A stretch of 64,000 bases of DNA from assembly GCA_019054805.1 (NCBI GenBank), contig JAHQIY010000021.1, positions 682,001-746,000 on the forward strand, in the 5' to 3' direction. Positions 8,698 to 16,744 of the stretch are shown here, in pieces. Position 1 is the stretch's first letter; each line of letters begins with the position of its first letter. The position numbers were made by a program, and so were the translations under genes. Source of the DNA: Brachionus manjavacas (Eukaryota; Rotifera; Eurotatoria; Ploima; Brachionidae). The notes beneath the pieces are model-generated. The model was not told where the DNA came from and did not search any database. It saw nothing but the letters and a program-made list of their open reading frames with translations.

Positions 8698-9633
8698 TTA
8701 TTTTAAATAATTAGTAATATCTTGCTTTATATCTTTAACTGCCTGTTGCAACGCTATTTTAGTGTTTATATTTTGTAAAAATTGGTTTGCACTAGGTAAA
8801 GTAACATTGTAGGTGGTTATTAACTGCTGTAACTGGCTACTAGCAAGGTTTAAATTGTTGTTGTTTATTAAAAAATTAATGTAGCTTAACGCATATCTAA
8901 TATCGGTTTTACTATATTTAGCATAGTTGCTGTTTGCCACATAAACTAAGTTTAAAGCAAAATACTTTATTAAAGCTAAAGCACCGGATTGTTGCTTTAA
9001 ATATTGCAAATAAATTTGTTTATTAAGTGCATTATAAGTAGATTGCAACGTATTATTTTGGTTAAATTTATAATTTTTATATGGTTGCAGGGTGGCTATA
9101 ATACTTGCAGTGCTTTTGTTAATTTTTAAATTCTGAATAATATCTAACTGATTAGCAAAGTTTTGTTGCGTTTGTATTTGTTGAATTAACTGATGCAAAG
9201 CATTTACAATAATTGCCGTAGATTTATCTACTACGGGTTTTTCTACCACAGTAGGTGCACTAGAAGCACTAGCTTGCAAAGTTTGTGTAAGCTCTTTAAC
9301 TATTTGTTGTTGCAGTTGGTTTAACGCTTCAATATCCGCTATGGTGTTAATGTTTGTTGCGGTAGATGTAGAATTATTAATATCATTATTAACGTTACTA
9401 TCTGTATTGGGTATTGGTGCAGATTGGACTATACTATTAGGGCTAACGTTGTTTTGGCTGGGTTGGGTTACGGTTTGCGTTGTGCTAGGCTTTATTAACT
9501 GTATTATTTTAAGTACATAAGTATTATTGCGTAAGGCTATGGCTAATAATAATATTAACACTATTATAGCTAAATGCTTTAGCTTAAAAATACGGTTTTT
9601 TTTGGCTTTTGGGTTATTTGTGGTATTATTCAT
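8698..9633 (-). CDS. Mic60/mitofilin-like membrane protein (divergent)
   Basis: 311 residues: a basic cytoplasmic N-terminus with KAKKNR, one membrane helix (about residues 23-43), a Ser/Thr/Asn-rich linker (about 55-105), helical and probably coiled-coil stretches (ADIEALNQLQQQIVKELTQ, then HQLIQQIQTQQNFANQL), and a C-terminal helical domain ending in TKIALQQAVKDIKQDI. This architecture and its place upstream of hemY and divergent to tsaD match alphaproteobacterial Mic60, which shapes inner-membrane contact sites. Sequence identity is low and the link rests mostly on architecture and gene order. Any anchored coiled-coil protein could look similar. Confidence 0.5.
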   Translation of the reverse strand: MNNTTNNPKAKKNRIFKLKHLAIIVLILLLAIALRNNTYVLKIIQLIKPSTTQTVTQPSQNNVSPNSIVQSAPIPNTDSNVNNDINNSTSTATNINTIADIEALNQLQQQIVKELTQTLQASASSAPTVVEKPVVDKSTAIIVNALHQLIQQIQTQQNFANQLDIIQNLKINKSTASIIATLQPYKNYKFNQNNTLQSTYNALNKQIYLQYLKQQSGALALIKYFALNLVYVANSNYAKYSKTDIRYALSYINFLINNNNLNLASSQLQQLITTYNVTLPSANQFLQNINTKIALQQAVKDIKQDITNYLK

Positions 9634-9738
9634 AAATAATATTACTTTTTAATTGGTAAAATATTTTGGTTAAGTTATATTAACATATTTTTATTTAAAA
9701 TATTATTAAAAAAAACAACTTACAATAAAGATTTAATA

Positions 9739-10758
9739 ATGATAGTTTTAGGAATAGAAACCAGTTGCGATGAAACCGCCATAGGCATAGTAAACAGCAA
9801 CAAGCAAATTTTAGCTAATGTGGTGTATAGCCAAATTAGTACACACGCTAAATTTGGCGGAGTAGTGCCAGAGGTAGCATCTAGAGAGCACTTGCGGGTA
9901 ATTAATGTGTTAATTAAACAAGCCCTACAACAAGCTAATTTAAATTATAATCAAATAAACGCTTTTGCTTCTACCATAGGGCCCGGCTTAGTAGGGGCGT
10001 TGTTAATAGGCACATTAAGTGCAAAAACTTTAGCAGTGCTTAATAACAAACCTTTTATTGGGGTTAATCATTTACAAGGGCATGCTTTAATGCCTATGCT
10101 AGAAAATAACGATATTAAATTTCCGTTTTTGTTATTGTTGGTTTCTGGTGGGCATACGCAGTTTGTTGCCGCGCTAAATTATAATAAATTTGTTACCCTA
10201 GGCACCACTATAGACGATGCCGTGGGCGAAGCTTTTGATAAATCTGCCAGACTACTTGGCTTTAGCTACCCTGGTGGCAAATTAATAGAGCAACATGCTA
10301 AACTAGGGCAACCAATTTATAAATTACCCTTGCCTTTGTATTATGCTAAAAACTGTAATTTTTCGTTTTCTGGCCTAAAAACTGCCGTAAAAAATTTAAT
10401 TGAACAAACTCAACTCACTCCGCAAAACATTAATAATATTTGTAGTAGTTTGCAAACTACCATTGCTAAAATTTTATTAAAAAAAAGCCACAACGCTATA
10501 CAAATTTTTAAGCAACAGTATGGAGTTACCCCGCAATTAGTTATTTCTGGCGGAGTAAGCGCTAATAAATTTATAAATAACTATTTAAGCCAAAACTTGC
10601 AAAAGGTTAATGTTAATGTTTTTTATCCTTCGTTACAATATGCAACCGACAACGGCACCATGATTGCTTGGGCGGGCTTGTTAAATTTTAGCCACAACCA
10701 AACCACACCACTAGATTTTGCCGTAATGCCTAGGTTTAATTTACAAGATGTTAAATAA
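9739..10758 (+). CDS. tsaD: tRNA N6-threonylcarbamoyladenosine transferase TsaD
   Basis: Transfers the threonylcarbamoyl group to A37 of tRNAs that read ANN codons. Seen: the ASKHA phosphate loop GIETSCDETAIGIV at the N-terminus, the metal-binding pair in NHLQGHALM near residue 112, LLVSGGHTQF, the GxxxDDAVGEAFDK loop, and SGGVSANKF near residue 275. The 339-residue length is normal. The partner TsaB is encoded at 56.8 kb. It is divergent from the Mic60-like gene and followed by gpsA, an order shared with many alphaproteobacteria. Confidence 0.97.
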   Translation: MIVLGIETSCDETAIGIVNSNKQILANVVYSQISTHAKFGGVVPEVASREHLRVINVLIKQALQQANLNYNQINAFASTIGPGLVGALLIGTLSAKTLAVLNNKPFIGVNHLQGHALMPMLENNDIKFPFLLLLVSGGHTQFVAALNYNKFVTLGTTIDDAVGEAFDKSARLLGFSYPGGKLIEQHAKLGQPIYKLPLPLYYAKNCNFSFSGLKTAVKNLIEQTQLTPQNINNICSSLQTTIAKILLKKSHNAIQIFKQQYGVTPQLVISGGVSANKFINNYLSQNLQKVNVNVFYPSLQYATDNGTMIAWAGLLNFSHNQTTPLDFAVMPRFNLQDVK

Positions 10759-10835
10759 ACGTTGCTAAATGTTACAATAAGTGCTACTATTTAGTTACAT
10801 TAAGTTGTGTTTTAATTAATTAGCTGGAGTTGTTT

Positions 10836-11840
10836 ATGCAAAACAATACGCTTGCAGTTATTGGCGGTGGCGCTTGGGGGAGTTCGTTAGCTGCGTGCTT
10901 AAGTAGTAATTTTAAAAATGTTACTATTTACGCTAAAGAAGAAACCATAATAAACGAAATTAACCAAAAAAAAACCAATATCAAATATTTACCAAATATA
11001 ACTTTTAGCCAAAACGTACAAGCAACAAACAATCTTGTGCAGGCCATAATGGCAGATGTAGTTTTAATTGCAGTACCTACGCAATACATAGGTAGTGTAA
11101 TTAATAATTTAACATTTTTGCCTACAAGTGTTGTATTAATTGCATCTAAAGGTATAGAAATTGCATCTAATAATTTAATTTCTAATATAATTTTGCAAAA
11201 CAACAACATTGGCAAAAAGCAAGTTGGGGTTTTAAGTGGGCCTACTTTTGCTTCGTTAATTGCTAATAATAAAATTTCTAGTTTTGTGGTGGCTTTGCCT
11301 AATTTAAATTCTGCTAAACAAACTGCCACTTTGCTGGCTAATAATGTTATGCGTCCTTATTATAGTGCAGATGTTAACGGTATTCAGGTATTAGGGGCTG
11401 TTAAAAACATTATTGCGGTGGCTAGTGGTATTATTGCAGGGGCTAACTTAGGGCATAATGCTTTAAGTGGGCTAGTTAGCAGAAGCTTAAAAGAAATTAG
11501 CGTATTAGTTAAGCATTATAAAGGAGACCTAAACTCGGTATTTGGTTTAGCAGGAATTGGCGACTTAATGCTAACCACTACGTCGGCAGAAAGCAGAAAC
11601 TTTAGTTTAGGGTTTTTAATAGGTAAAAATGGTGGTTTTAGTGTAGATTTACTAAGACAGCTTAAAGGCGTGCCAGAAGGCTACTATACCGCAAAAGCCG
11701 TTAATAACATTGCAACTACTAACAATATTAGTATGCCTATTTGCAATGCGGTTTATAATATTTGCTACAATAACGCCACACTTAAGCAAGAAATACAAAA
11801 CTTAATGAGCAGAACCATTAAACGAGACGGCGATTTTTAA
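10836..11840 (+). CDS. gpsA: NAD(P)-dependent glycerol-3-phosphate dehydrogenase
   Basis: Reduces dihydroxyacetone phosphate to sn-glycerol-3-phosphate, the backbone of phospholipids. The dinucleotide loop GGGAWGSSLA is at the N-terminus, the catalytic Lys region is LGAVKNIIAVASGI and the substrate region is GLAGIGDLMLTTTS. I start it at the ATG, six bases after GGAG at 10826-10829, rather than at the in-frame TTG two codons upstream, which would abut the ribosome site. In relatives the next genes are yciI and an EVE-domain gene. Here those are more than 5 kb away, past the accessory island. Confidence 0.95.
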   Translation: MQNNTLAVIGGGAWGSSLAACLSSNFKNVTIYAKEETIINEINQKKTNIKYLPNITFSQNVQATNNLVQAIMADVVLIAVPTQYIGSVINNLTFLPTSVVLIASKGIEIASNNLISNIILQNNNIGKKQVGVLSGPTFASLIANNKISSFVVALPNLNSAKQTATLLANNVMRPYYSADVNGIQVLGAVKNIIAVASGIIAGANLGHNALSGLVSRSLKEISVLVKHYKGDLNSVFGLAGIGDLMLTTTSAESRNFSLGFLIGKNGGFSVDLLRQLKGVPEGYYTAKAVNNIATTNNISMPICNAVYNICYNNATLKQEIQNLMSRTIKRDGDF

Positions 11841-11930
11841 AGAAAAACAATAAAACATACATAAAACATTTAATACACATTAAAAATTAAAATAAACTAA
11901 AAATAACTATAATTTTAAAAAAACCTAAAT

Positions 11931-11984
11931 GTTAATAACTTGTAAAAAAAAGAAGAAGCATTAATAACTTTTCAAGTTATTAAC
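11931..11984 (+). repeat. Competing hairpins just after gpsA
   Basis: The right arm at 11973-11984 (CAAGTTATTAAC) can pair perfectly over 12 bp with 11931-11942 (GTTAATAACTTG), or its inner ten bases with a second copy at 11961-11970 leaving a three-base loop. Two mutually exclusive stems of this kind resemble an attenuator, but there is no T-run after them. AT-rich sequence makes chance pairing more likely, though a 12-bp perfect match this close is notable. Confidence 0.5.
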
Positions 11985-12248
11985 ATTTTAAAACGCCAAA
12001 CCACAATAGAATTTTATAATAGGATATTTTAAAGAAAGAAAGCATCTAAACCTACAAACAACAAAACACCTTTTAATTGCGATTTAAAGCTCATACAAGA
12101 GCGTTTTATCTACTTGTTATACATAAAATAGCAAAGCAACTAAAAAGCGTATAAATAGATTAAAAATTGATAGTTTAATTTTACAAAAGAAAAAAACTGG
12201 AAAATGACAGAATTTAACAACAATTGCTGTGTTTAATTTAAACAATTA

Positions 12249-12289
12249 TTGCGTTATTTTAAAACAGTTGTTACTTTAAAATAACGCAA
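12249..12289. repeat. 15-bp perfect inverted repeat
   Basis: Arms TTGCGTTATTTTAAA at 12249-12263 and its exact complement at 12275-12289, with an 11-base loop. The word GTTACTTTAAA inside the loop and right arm is repeated directly just after it (12270-12280 and 12291-12301). It could be a transcript stem, a protein-binding palindrome or a trace of a small mobile element. No flanking target duplication was recognised. Confidence 0.65.
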
Positions 12290-12320
12290 AGTTACTTTAA
12301 ATGGAGTAATTTTCAGTAGG

Positions 12321-12362
12321 CAGGATACGCATTTTGTCAGACAAAACGCTAACCTGTTTTTT
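12321..12362 (+). terminator. Rho-independent terminator-like hairpin
   Basis: An outer stem CAGG (12321-12324) with CCTG (12353-12356) encloses a strong inner stem, 12329-12337 with 12341-12349 (nine positions with one mismatch, loop CAG), and is followed at once by six T residues. This is a good intrinsic terminator for plus-strand transcription, either for the tsaD-gpsA transcript or for an unknown RNA made from 11.9-12.3 kb. It stands at the left border of the island, upstream of the ATPase relic. Confidence 0.6.
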
Positions 12363-12417
12363 ATAAATAAAAAAAATAACTTAAAAATTCATAAATGAGT
12401 TTTTGCTAAAAGGGATA

Positions 12418-12684
12418 AAATATTAGATGATGAAATACTATCTACACCAATAATATTTTATCTAATGACAAGAATACGCCAAAAAGCAAGATTTACAGGT
12501 AGGGGGACACTTTGTTCCAGACGATGTTATTATGCGTAGACATGAAAGGTCTATAGAAAGTTTAAAAAGCATCTACAAATCCGTTGACAGATTATATGTT
12601 TTTGACAATAGTAGTCATAAACATAAATTTCAATTATCTATGGGAAAAGGTAAAATTAAAAAATTATCTAGGAACATATGTTAA
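12418..12684 (+). pseudogene. Relic of a zeta/COG4185-type P-loop ATPase
   Basis: A plus-strand frame from 12499 to the TAA at 12682-12684 reads GGHFVPDDVIMRRHERS, then a short helix and LYVFDNSS. This is the characteristic C-terminal block of zeta-toxin-like kinases/ATPases (COG4185: GGH-x-P, RRY-like, DNS). Upstream, from about 12418, another frame carries a plausible continuation, separated by a frameshift near 12497 and with a stop at 12466 in the main frame. The P-loop half is absent, so this is a broken remnant with no expected function. Its 3' end overlaps the end of the decarboxylase gene by about 20 bases. No antitoxin partner is visible. Confidence 0.5.
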
Positions 12685-13968
12685 ATTAATATCTTGAACA
12701 TCATCTTCTATATCTTTGTAATTTATATCAAAATTTTTCTTAATTCTGTATAATTTACTTATAATATCATTAATATATTCTTCATTATTATAAATAGATA
12801 GTGGATAAATAATGATTATAGCCACATGTTCACCGCATTTCGCTATCCCATATTGAGGGATATATCTCAAAATTAATCTATCTATTTGATTGAGAGATTG
12901 ATTTAAAAAATAATGAAATAATTTAAAAGAGTATAAATTATGTTTTTTAATCATATCTTTATTCATTTGTAAAACTTCATTGAACGAAGAGTTATTTAAA
13001 TATGCACAAGTTGGAAAATATAACGATGCCGGAGCTAGGGAGTAAGGATTAATTAATTCCATACCTAAATCTTTATTATTAGCTAAATTATCTCTTAAAT
13101 ATTTACCAAAAAATGAAATATGTGCAACATAAGATCTATAGCCTGATACACCATGAGCTTGAATAGAATCCCATATGCTAATAATCCCAGAGCCTTGTCT
13201 TGAATGCTCTATGGTAAAAGAATAAACAAAATTGCTACCTTGCTCTGTAGGTTCTGATAAATTATTATTACCTAAAGAATATAACTCTTGTTTATTTTTA
13301 GTTAAAAAGAAACTTGATTGATAAGGAGAATTACCAGTTTTATGAAAATCAAAACTACATCCATCAGCAATAGTTGCATAAGATATTTTATTGGCCGCTT
13401 TTTGTATTATATCAATTACTGATTTCTCTATAGATAAATCATTGTGATCAAAATCATAATCCTTATAAAACAACCAAGGCCATCCTACACAAGTATCAAA
13501 AAATATATAGGGAATATAGTTTAAATTATATTCTTTTACAACAAGATTAATATAATCTTTAATACTTTGTATGCAATCAATAGAAAGATTAACAGTATTA
13601 CCACCAGATAAAACAATGCATGCAATGGAATAATTATTATCAAGAGCCTTTTTTATTAATTCCTTACAACTTTGAATATCCATTGTTCCATCGGTATTTA
13701 CATCACTTAACCAGCAATTATCTGTTCCTATTCCAAGCATTCTACAGCAGTAGGATATTGATTTGTGATTCTCTTTGCTTGTTATTACAACTGGTTTCTT
13801 CTTTGAAGCATAGATTCCTTTTGTTGATATATCTTGATCTGTTCTTTTAAGACCAATTTGAATAGCATAAGATATACAACTTTTTCCTCCTGTTGTGCTA
13901 ATCCCTCCGGCATCATTCCATGTTAAAAGGTTTCCTAATTGCTTAGCTATTTGGCGTTCTATATTCAA
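12664..13968 (-). CDS. PLP-dependent decarboxylase, catalytic C-terminal fragment
   Basis: 434 codons from a TTG. Positions from that start: Gly-rich STTGGKSC (24-31) at the place of the family TSGGTEAN motif; ENHKS (66-70) with the His that stacks on PLP; GTMD (94-97); VLSGGNTV near 120; FFDTC with the PLP-pyridine Asp at 158; and the Schiff-base pair His209-Lys210 in FDFHKTGNSPY. This fits the Pyridoxal_deC family (aromatic amino acid, histidine, glutamate and diaminobutyrate decarboxylases). The substrate cannot be assigned. The TTG has no convincing ribosome site, and family-like sequence continues upstream of it, so it is probably not a natural start. Confidence 0.7.
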   Translation of the reverse strand: MNIERQIAKQLGNLLTWNDAGGISTTGGKSCISYAIQIGLKRTDQDISTKGIYASKKKPVVITSKENHKSISYCCRMLGIGTDNCWLSDVNTDGTMDIQSCKELIKKALDNNYSIACIVLSGGNTVNLSIDCIQSIKDYINLVVKEYNLNYIPYIFFDTCVGWPWLFYKDYDFDHNDLSIEKSVIDIIQKAANKISYATIADGCSFDFHKTGNSPYQSSFFLTKNKQELYSLGNNNLSEPTEQGSNFVYSFTIEHSRQGSGIISIWDSIQAHGVSGYRSYVAHISFFGKYLRDNLANNKDLGMELINPYSLAPASLYFPTCAYLNNSSFNEVLQMNKDMIKKHNLYSFKLFHYFLNQSLNQIDRLILRYIPQYGIAKCGEHVAIIIIYPLSIYNNEEYINDIISKLYRIKKNFDINYKDIEDDVQDINLTYVPR

Positions 13969-14005
13969 AAACCCAGCAGAGATAAAGTCCCAACCTGGAT
14001 TAATA

Positions 14006-14200
14006 TTATAGTTTTAATAAATATTTATGATCATCATTAAGTGTTCCTATAATACTATCTTTATTATTTTTTATGGGTAAAGAATTAAAAATTATATCTA
14101 AATTTTTATATAATTTTTCTCTGTCATCTTGCTCAATGCTAAGAAATTCCTTTTTAATAATTTTTATATATTGCTTCCACGATATCATTGTTACCCTCAT
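14006..14200 (-). CDS. N-terminal fragment of the split decarboxylase
   Basis: 64 codons starting at an ATG three bases after the MFS stop, ending at a TAA created by the register change. It is helical and charged (KQYIKIIKKEFLSIEQDD), with NSLPIKNNKD and GTLNDD, as expected for the N-terminal helical segment of group II decarboxylases. If the frameshift is real, this peptide would be made alone and would have no activity. Confidence 0.55.
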   Translation of the reverse strand: MRVTMISWKQYIKIIKKEFLSIEQDDREKLYKNLDIIFNSLPIKNNKDSIIGTLNDDHKYLLKL

Positions 14201-14203
14201 TTA

Positions 14204-15379
14204 TTATTGTTTAATTGCCCTATATTTATTGTAGCCAATATATAAAATGCCAATAGTAAAAAATAAAAGTGCAGTTGCTAAAATAAGTAACAACATGCTT
14301 TTTGTATCAGGCATTTTAGCAATAAAATACATAACAGGCATTGCTGTGATTGTGCTTATACCACCATTAATTATGTTTGCCCTAGACCAAAATTCTTCAT
14401 TAATTTTATTGTGAATATAACTTTTCCATAAAATATTGGAGGAGGCTTGAAAAATGCCAAAGAACATGCAACATAAAATTACTAATATATAATTATCTAA
14501 CAATGCAAAAAGTAGCATTAAGATAAAAAATATGGTTGAAAAAATATAAATATATCTATTTAGACCTATTTTTGCATTGGAAATAAGCAAAGACATGGAG
14601 AGTGAAGAAATTGCAAATAAAATTTCTAAGCTAGAAAGCCAGATGGCTTTTCCTAAAAATAAATCATTCACTATAATCACAATTGCCGTATTAAACATAA
14701 TAATAATTGTGATATCTATGGAGCTAATAATAAGCTCTATAATTGGTAGTGTTTTTATGGAATTTAGAAAACTAACTAATTTATTTCTCCCAGATTTTAT
14801 TGCTAATTTTTTCACATTAATTCCATCCAAAGCTAAAATAATAATGGCTAAAATAATAATATGAATTAGCATAAATAAAGCTATGAAATTTACATAGCTA
14901 ATATAATTGACCATAATCGGCGCTAGTAATACCCCCAATATATATCCCAATTGTAGCACCATATTAAATGAAGCATTGGATTTGGTAGAATTTTTTTTAT
15001 CATTTAAGTAGGGAATTAAGCAAAAAATTGCATTCTTTATTTGTGGAGAAATTATACTTAATAATATTGATAGACTAAAACATAAATAAATAGGATTCAC
15101 ATCATATAAATATAATAAAATCAACATTAGTGGACATAATATGGAGATGATAATAAATATATTTAATGTTAGTTTTGATCCAAATTTTTCCACAACATAT
15201 ATTGATACAATAGGTCCTAAAAATAGGAATAGAGATTCAAGTGCCCCTAAAATAGATAAAAGATAAAAGTAGTCCGTATGTATAATAGCTTTTACAGAAA
15301 CAAAAATAAATGTTGCCGATCGTATAAAGTTAAGTAATACTTCTGCAAATAAAAATAATATTTTTTGATTATGTTTCAT
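14204..15379 (-). CDS. MFS transporter of the island operon
   Basis: 391 residues with ten to twelve predicted membrane helices, starting LFLFAEVLLNFIRSATFIF, and with the cytoplasmic loop VVEKFGSKLTLN between the second and third helices in the position of the MFS motif A loop. Its first codons overlap the end of the ATP-grasp gene by 11 bases, so they are translationally coupled. In bacilysin-type loci the MFS gene beside the amino-acid ligase exports the peptide and gives self-resistance; I infer the same role here, but uptake cannot be excluded. Asn tracts typical of the surrounding genes are absent. Confidence 0.8.
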   Translation of the reverse strand: MKHNQKILFLFAEVLLNFIRSATFIFVSVKAIIHTDYFYLLSILGALESLFLFLGPIVSIYVVEKFGSKLTLNIFIIISILCPLMLILLYLYDVNPIYLCFSLSILLSIISPQIKNAIFCLIPYLNDKKNSTKSNASFNMVLQLGYILGVLLAPIMVNYISYVNFIALFMLIHIIILAIIILALDGINVKKLAIKSGRNKLVSFLNSIKTLPIIELIISSIDITIIIMFNTAIVIIVNDLFLGKAIWLSSLEILFAISSLSMSLLISNAKIGLNRYIYIFSTIFFILMLLFALLDNYILVILCCMFFGIFQASSNILWKSYIHNKINEEFWSRANIINGGISTITAMPVMYFIAKMPDTKSMLLLILATALLFFTIGILYIGYNKYRAIKQ

Positions 15380-16607
15380 TTATTATATACTCTATTTCAT
15401 TTAAAGCATCTTGTGCTCTTTTTTGAGACTCGTGCAAATTATCGGCTTTACATATACAATAACAAAGTCTATCAAAGCTATGCCTCACCTCTTGTGATTG
15501 TTGACCAATTTCTTTAATTAATCCATGGGCAACATATCCTAATGATTGTTTAACTTTATCTAACCCCTTAATATCTGAGATTTTTCCATATTTTTGTGGA
15601 AACTTAAAAGCAATGGAAGTTACTTGTTTACAATTTGTTTTATAATCTATTTTATCAAATTGTTCTTGGATAATTATTTGATAATTAGCATCGTGCATAA
15701 AAGTTAAATCGCTGGATAATTTTACAATATCCAAATTATAAGAATTAAGAATTAATTCATTAATTCTATCCCCGCCTAATCTTGTGTGAGTTTCTATTAC
15801 TTTTATTTGTTTATTATGAATTTTGATTTCAGTGTGTGTTGGTCCATTTTCAATGCCAATCATATCTAAAAAATTAATCATATATTCATTAACTAAATCC
15901 ATGATTATTGCGTCTACAGTAGCCGGAACACTATGCCCTTTCTCAACATAAGTTATAGGGCAAATTTCTTTTTTAGTTAGAGTAATTAATTTGTGATGTT
16001 TTTTATAGCTCATGCATTCCACACTATATTCATCGCCCTCAAAATATTCCTCTATTATATGAGATCCATTTATTTCAATGATATCAATATTGACACTTCT
16101 TTCTATAATCTTTATGCCATCACTTCCTGTTCCAGATAGCGGTTTTAAAATAAATTTTTCACATTGATTTTTATGCTCTGCCATAAAATTTATAAAATCT
16201 TCTTTATTGTTAATTTGCTTAAAAATCACACTGGAATGATTGGCTTTTTGCATACATTCACGCATATAATTTTTATCAAAACATTTTTTATGAGTATCCT
16301 TAGAAAGATTACAAAATACATTTAGATTAAGCTCATTAGCAATATCAATTCCAAGTAGTTGAAAACTATCATGAAAAACAGCAATATAGTCTATTTTATT
16401 GGTATGGTGAATACCTTTAACCAAATTAATGATTTCTTGTGTTGTTAAAATATCATCATATACTATGATAGAATGCGACTTTCTTTTATCATCATCAATA
16501 ACAAAAGCACTTTTTGGTAAAATCCAAATAAATGTTATACTAGCATCATTTTGTAAATAAGTATGACACTGTCTAAAACCACCAATAACTAACACTGTTT
16601 TTTTCAT
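15369..16607 (-). CDS. ATP-grasp amino-acid/peptide ligase (BacD-like)
   Basis: 412 residues. A Rossmann-like N-terminal domain (KKTVLVIGGFRQ; AVFHDSFQLLG near 77-86) precedes an ATP-grasp fold. Seen: the nucleotide Lys in FILKPLSGTGSDG (Lys155, Gly-loop 158-164), EEYFEGDEYSVE (186-197), and the Mg-ATP region GPTHTEIK (255-262) and IETHTRLGGDR (271-281). The TEIK...ETHTRLGGDR pattern is that of the carboxylate-amine ligase group with BacD-type L-amino-acid ligases and carnosine synthase. It should activate a carboxylate as acyl-phosphate and join it to an amine. The substrates are unknown. It is the first large gene of the island operon, directly after a 35-codon ORF. Confidence 0.82.
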   Translation of the reverse strand: MKKTVLVIGGFRQCHTYLQNDASITFIWILPKSAFVIDDDKRKSHSIIVYDDILTTQEIINLVKGIHHTNKIDYIAVFHDSFQLLGIDIANELNLNVFCNLSKDTHKKCFDKNYMRECMQKANHSSVIFKQINNKEDFINFMAEHKNQCEKFILKPLSGTGSDGIKIIERSVNIDIIEINGSHIIEEYFEGDEYSVECMSYKKHHKLITLTKKEICPITYVEKGHSVPATVDAIIMDLVNEYMINFLDMIGIENGPTHTEIKIHNKQIKVIETHTRLGGDRINELILNSYNLDIVKLSSDLTFMHDANYQIIIQEQFDKIDYKTNCKQVTSIAFKFPQKYGKISDIKGLDKVKQSLGYVAHGLIKEIGQQSQEVRHSFDRLCYCICKADNLHESQKRAQDALNEIEYIINET

Positions 16608-16715
16608 CTATACTAACTCCATTCTTTCCAAGCTATGCAATGCAGATATTCTATCTTTAAAACTACCCTTCCATATTAGTGAAGAATCTTTATCATAAAT
16701 TTCATATGCAGACAT
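16608..16715 (-). CDS. 35-residue ORF abutting the ATP-grasp gene
   Basis: ATG at 16713-16715 and TAG at 16608-16610, with the ATG of the ligase gene following with no gap (TAGATG), so the two could be coupled. The peptide begins MSAYEIYDKDSSLIW, is charged and helix-prone in its second half, and has no signal peptide or Cys. An in-frame stop lies shortly upstream, so it is not simply the end of a longer frame. No clear ribosome site precedes it. I do not recognise it. It could be a leader peptide, a small substrate or partner, or chance. Confidence 0.35.
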   Translation of the reverse strand: MSAYEIYDKDSSLIWKGSFKDRISALHSLERMELV

Positions 16716-16744
16716 AATGTAATTATTGTTTAATTATAAATAAA

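Larger units (their letters stand above)
11841..12417. other. Gene-free AT-rich left border of the island
   Basis: No reading frame of useful length and no recognisable protein relic on either strand. It contains three nested hairpin elements listed separately (11931-11984, 12249-12289 and 12321-12362). I looked for the conserved cores of tmRNA, RNase P RNA and tRNAs and saw none. The region may be the untranslated tail of the gpsA transcript, an unknown structured RNA, or eroded DNA from the insertion. Confidence 0.6.
12664..14200 (-). pseudogene. Group II PLP-dependent decarboxylase, split by a frameshift
   Basis: Two adjacent minus-strand frames make one protein of about 510 residues, the normal size for group II amino-acid decarboxylases. 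The upstream frame (64 codons, ATG at 14200) ends at 14006 with DDHKYLLKL. The downstream frame continues in another register with NPGWDFISAGFLNIERQ before its first possible start, a TTG at 13968. One base fewer in the AAAA run at 14016-14019 would join them in frame. That extra base may be a real mutation, a sequencing or assembly error, or a slippage site. Everything downstream looks intact, so decay is recent if real. It is the last gene of the ligase-MFS-decarboxylase operon, three bases after the transporter. Confidence 0.75.

Noticed and set aside
11841..12400. tmRNA, RNase P RNA or 6S RNA in the long gene-free region
   Set aside because: None of the conserved core sequences of these RNAs could be found on either strand.
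15369..16715. Graspetide-type RiPP system (precursor peptide plus ATP-grasp enzyme)
   Set aside because: The ligase looks like the BacD/carnosine-synthase group rather than the RimK-like graspetide group, and the small peptide lacks repeated Thr/Ser-Glu/Asp core motifs.
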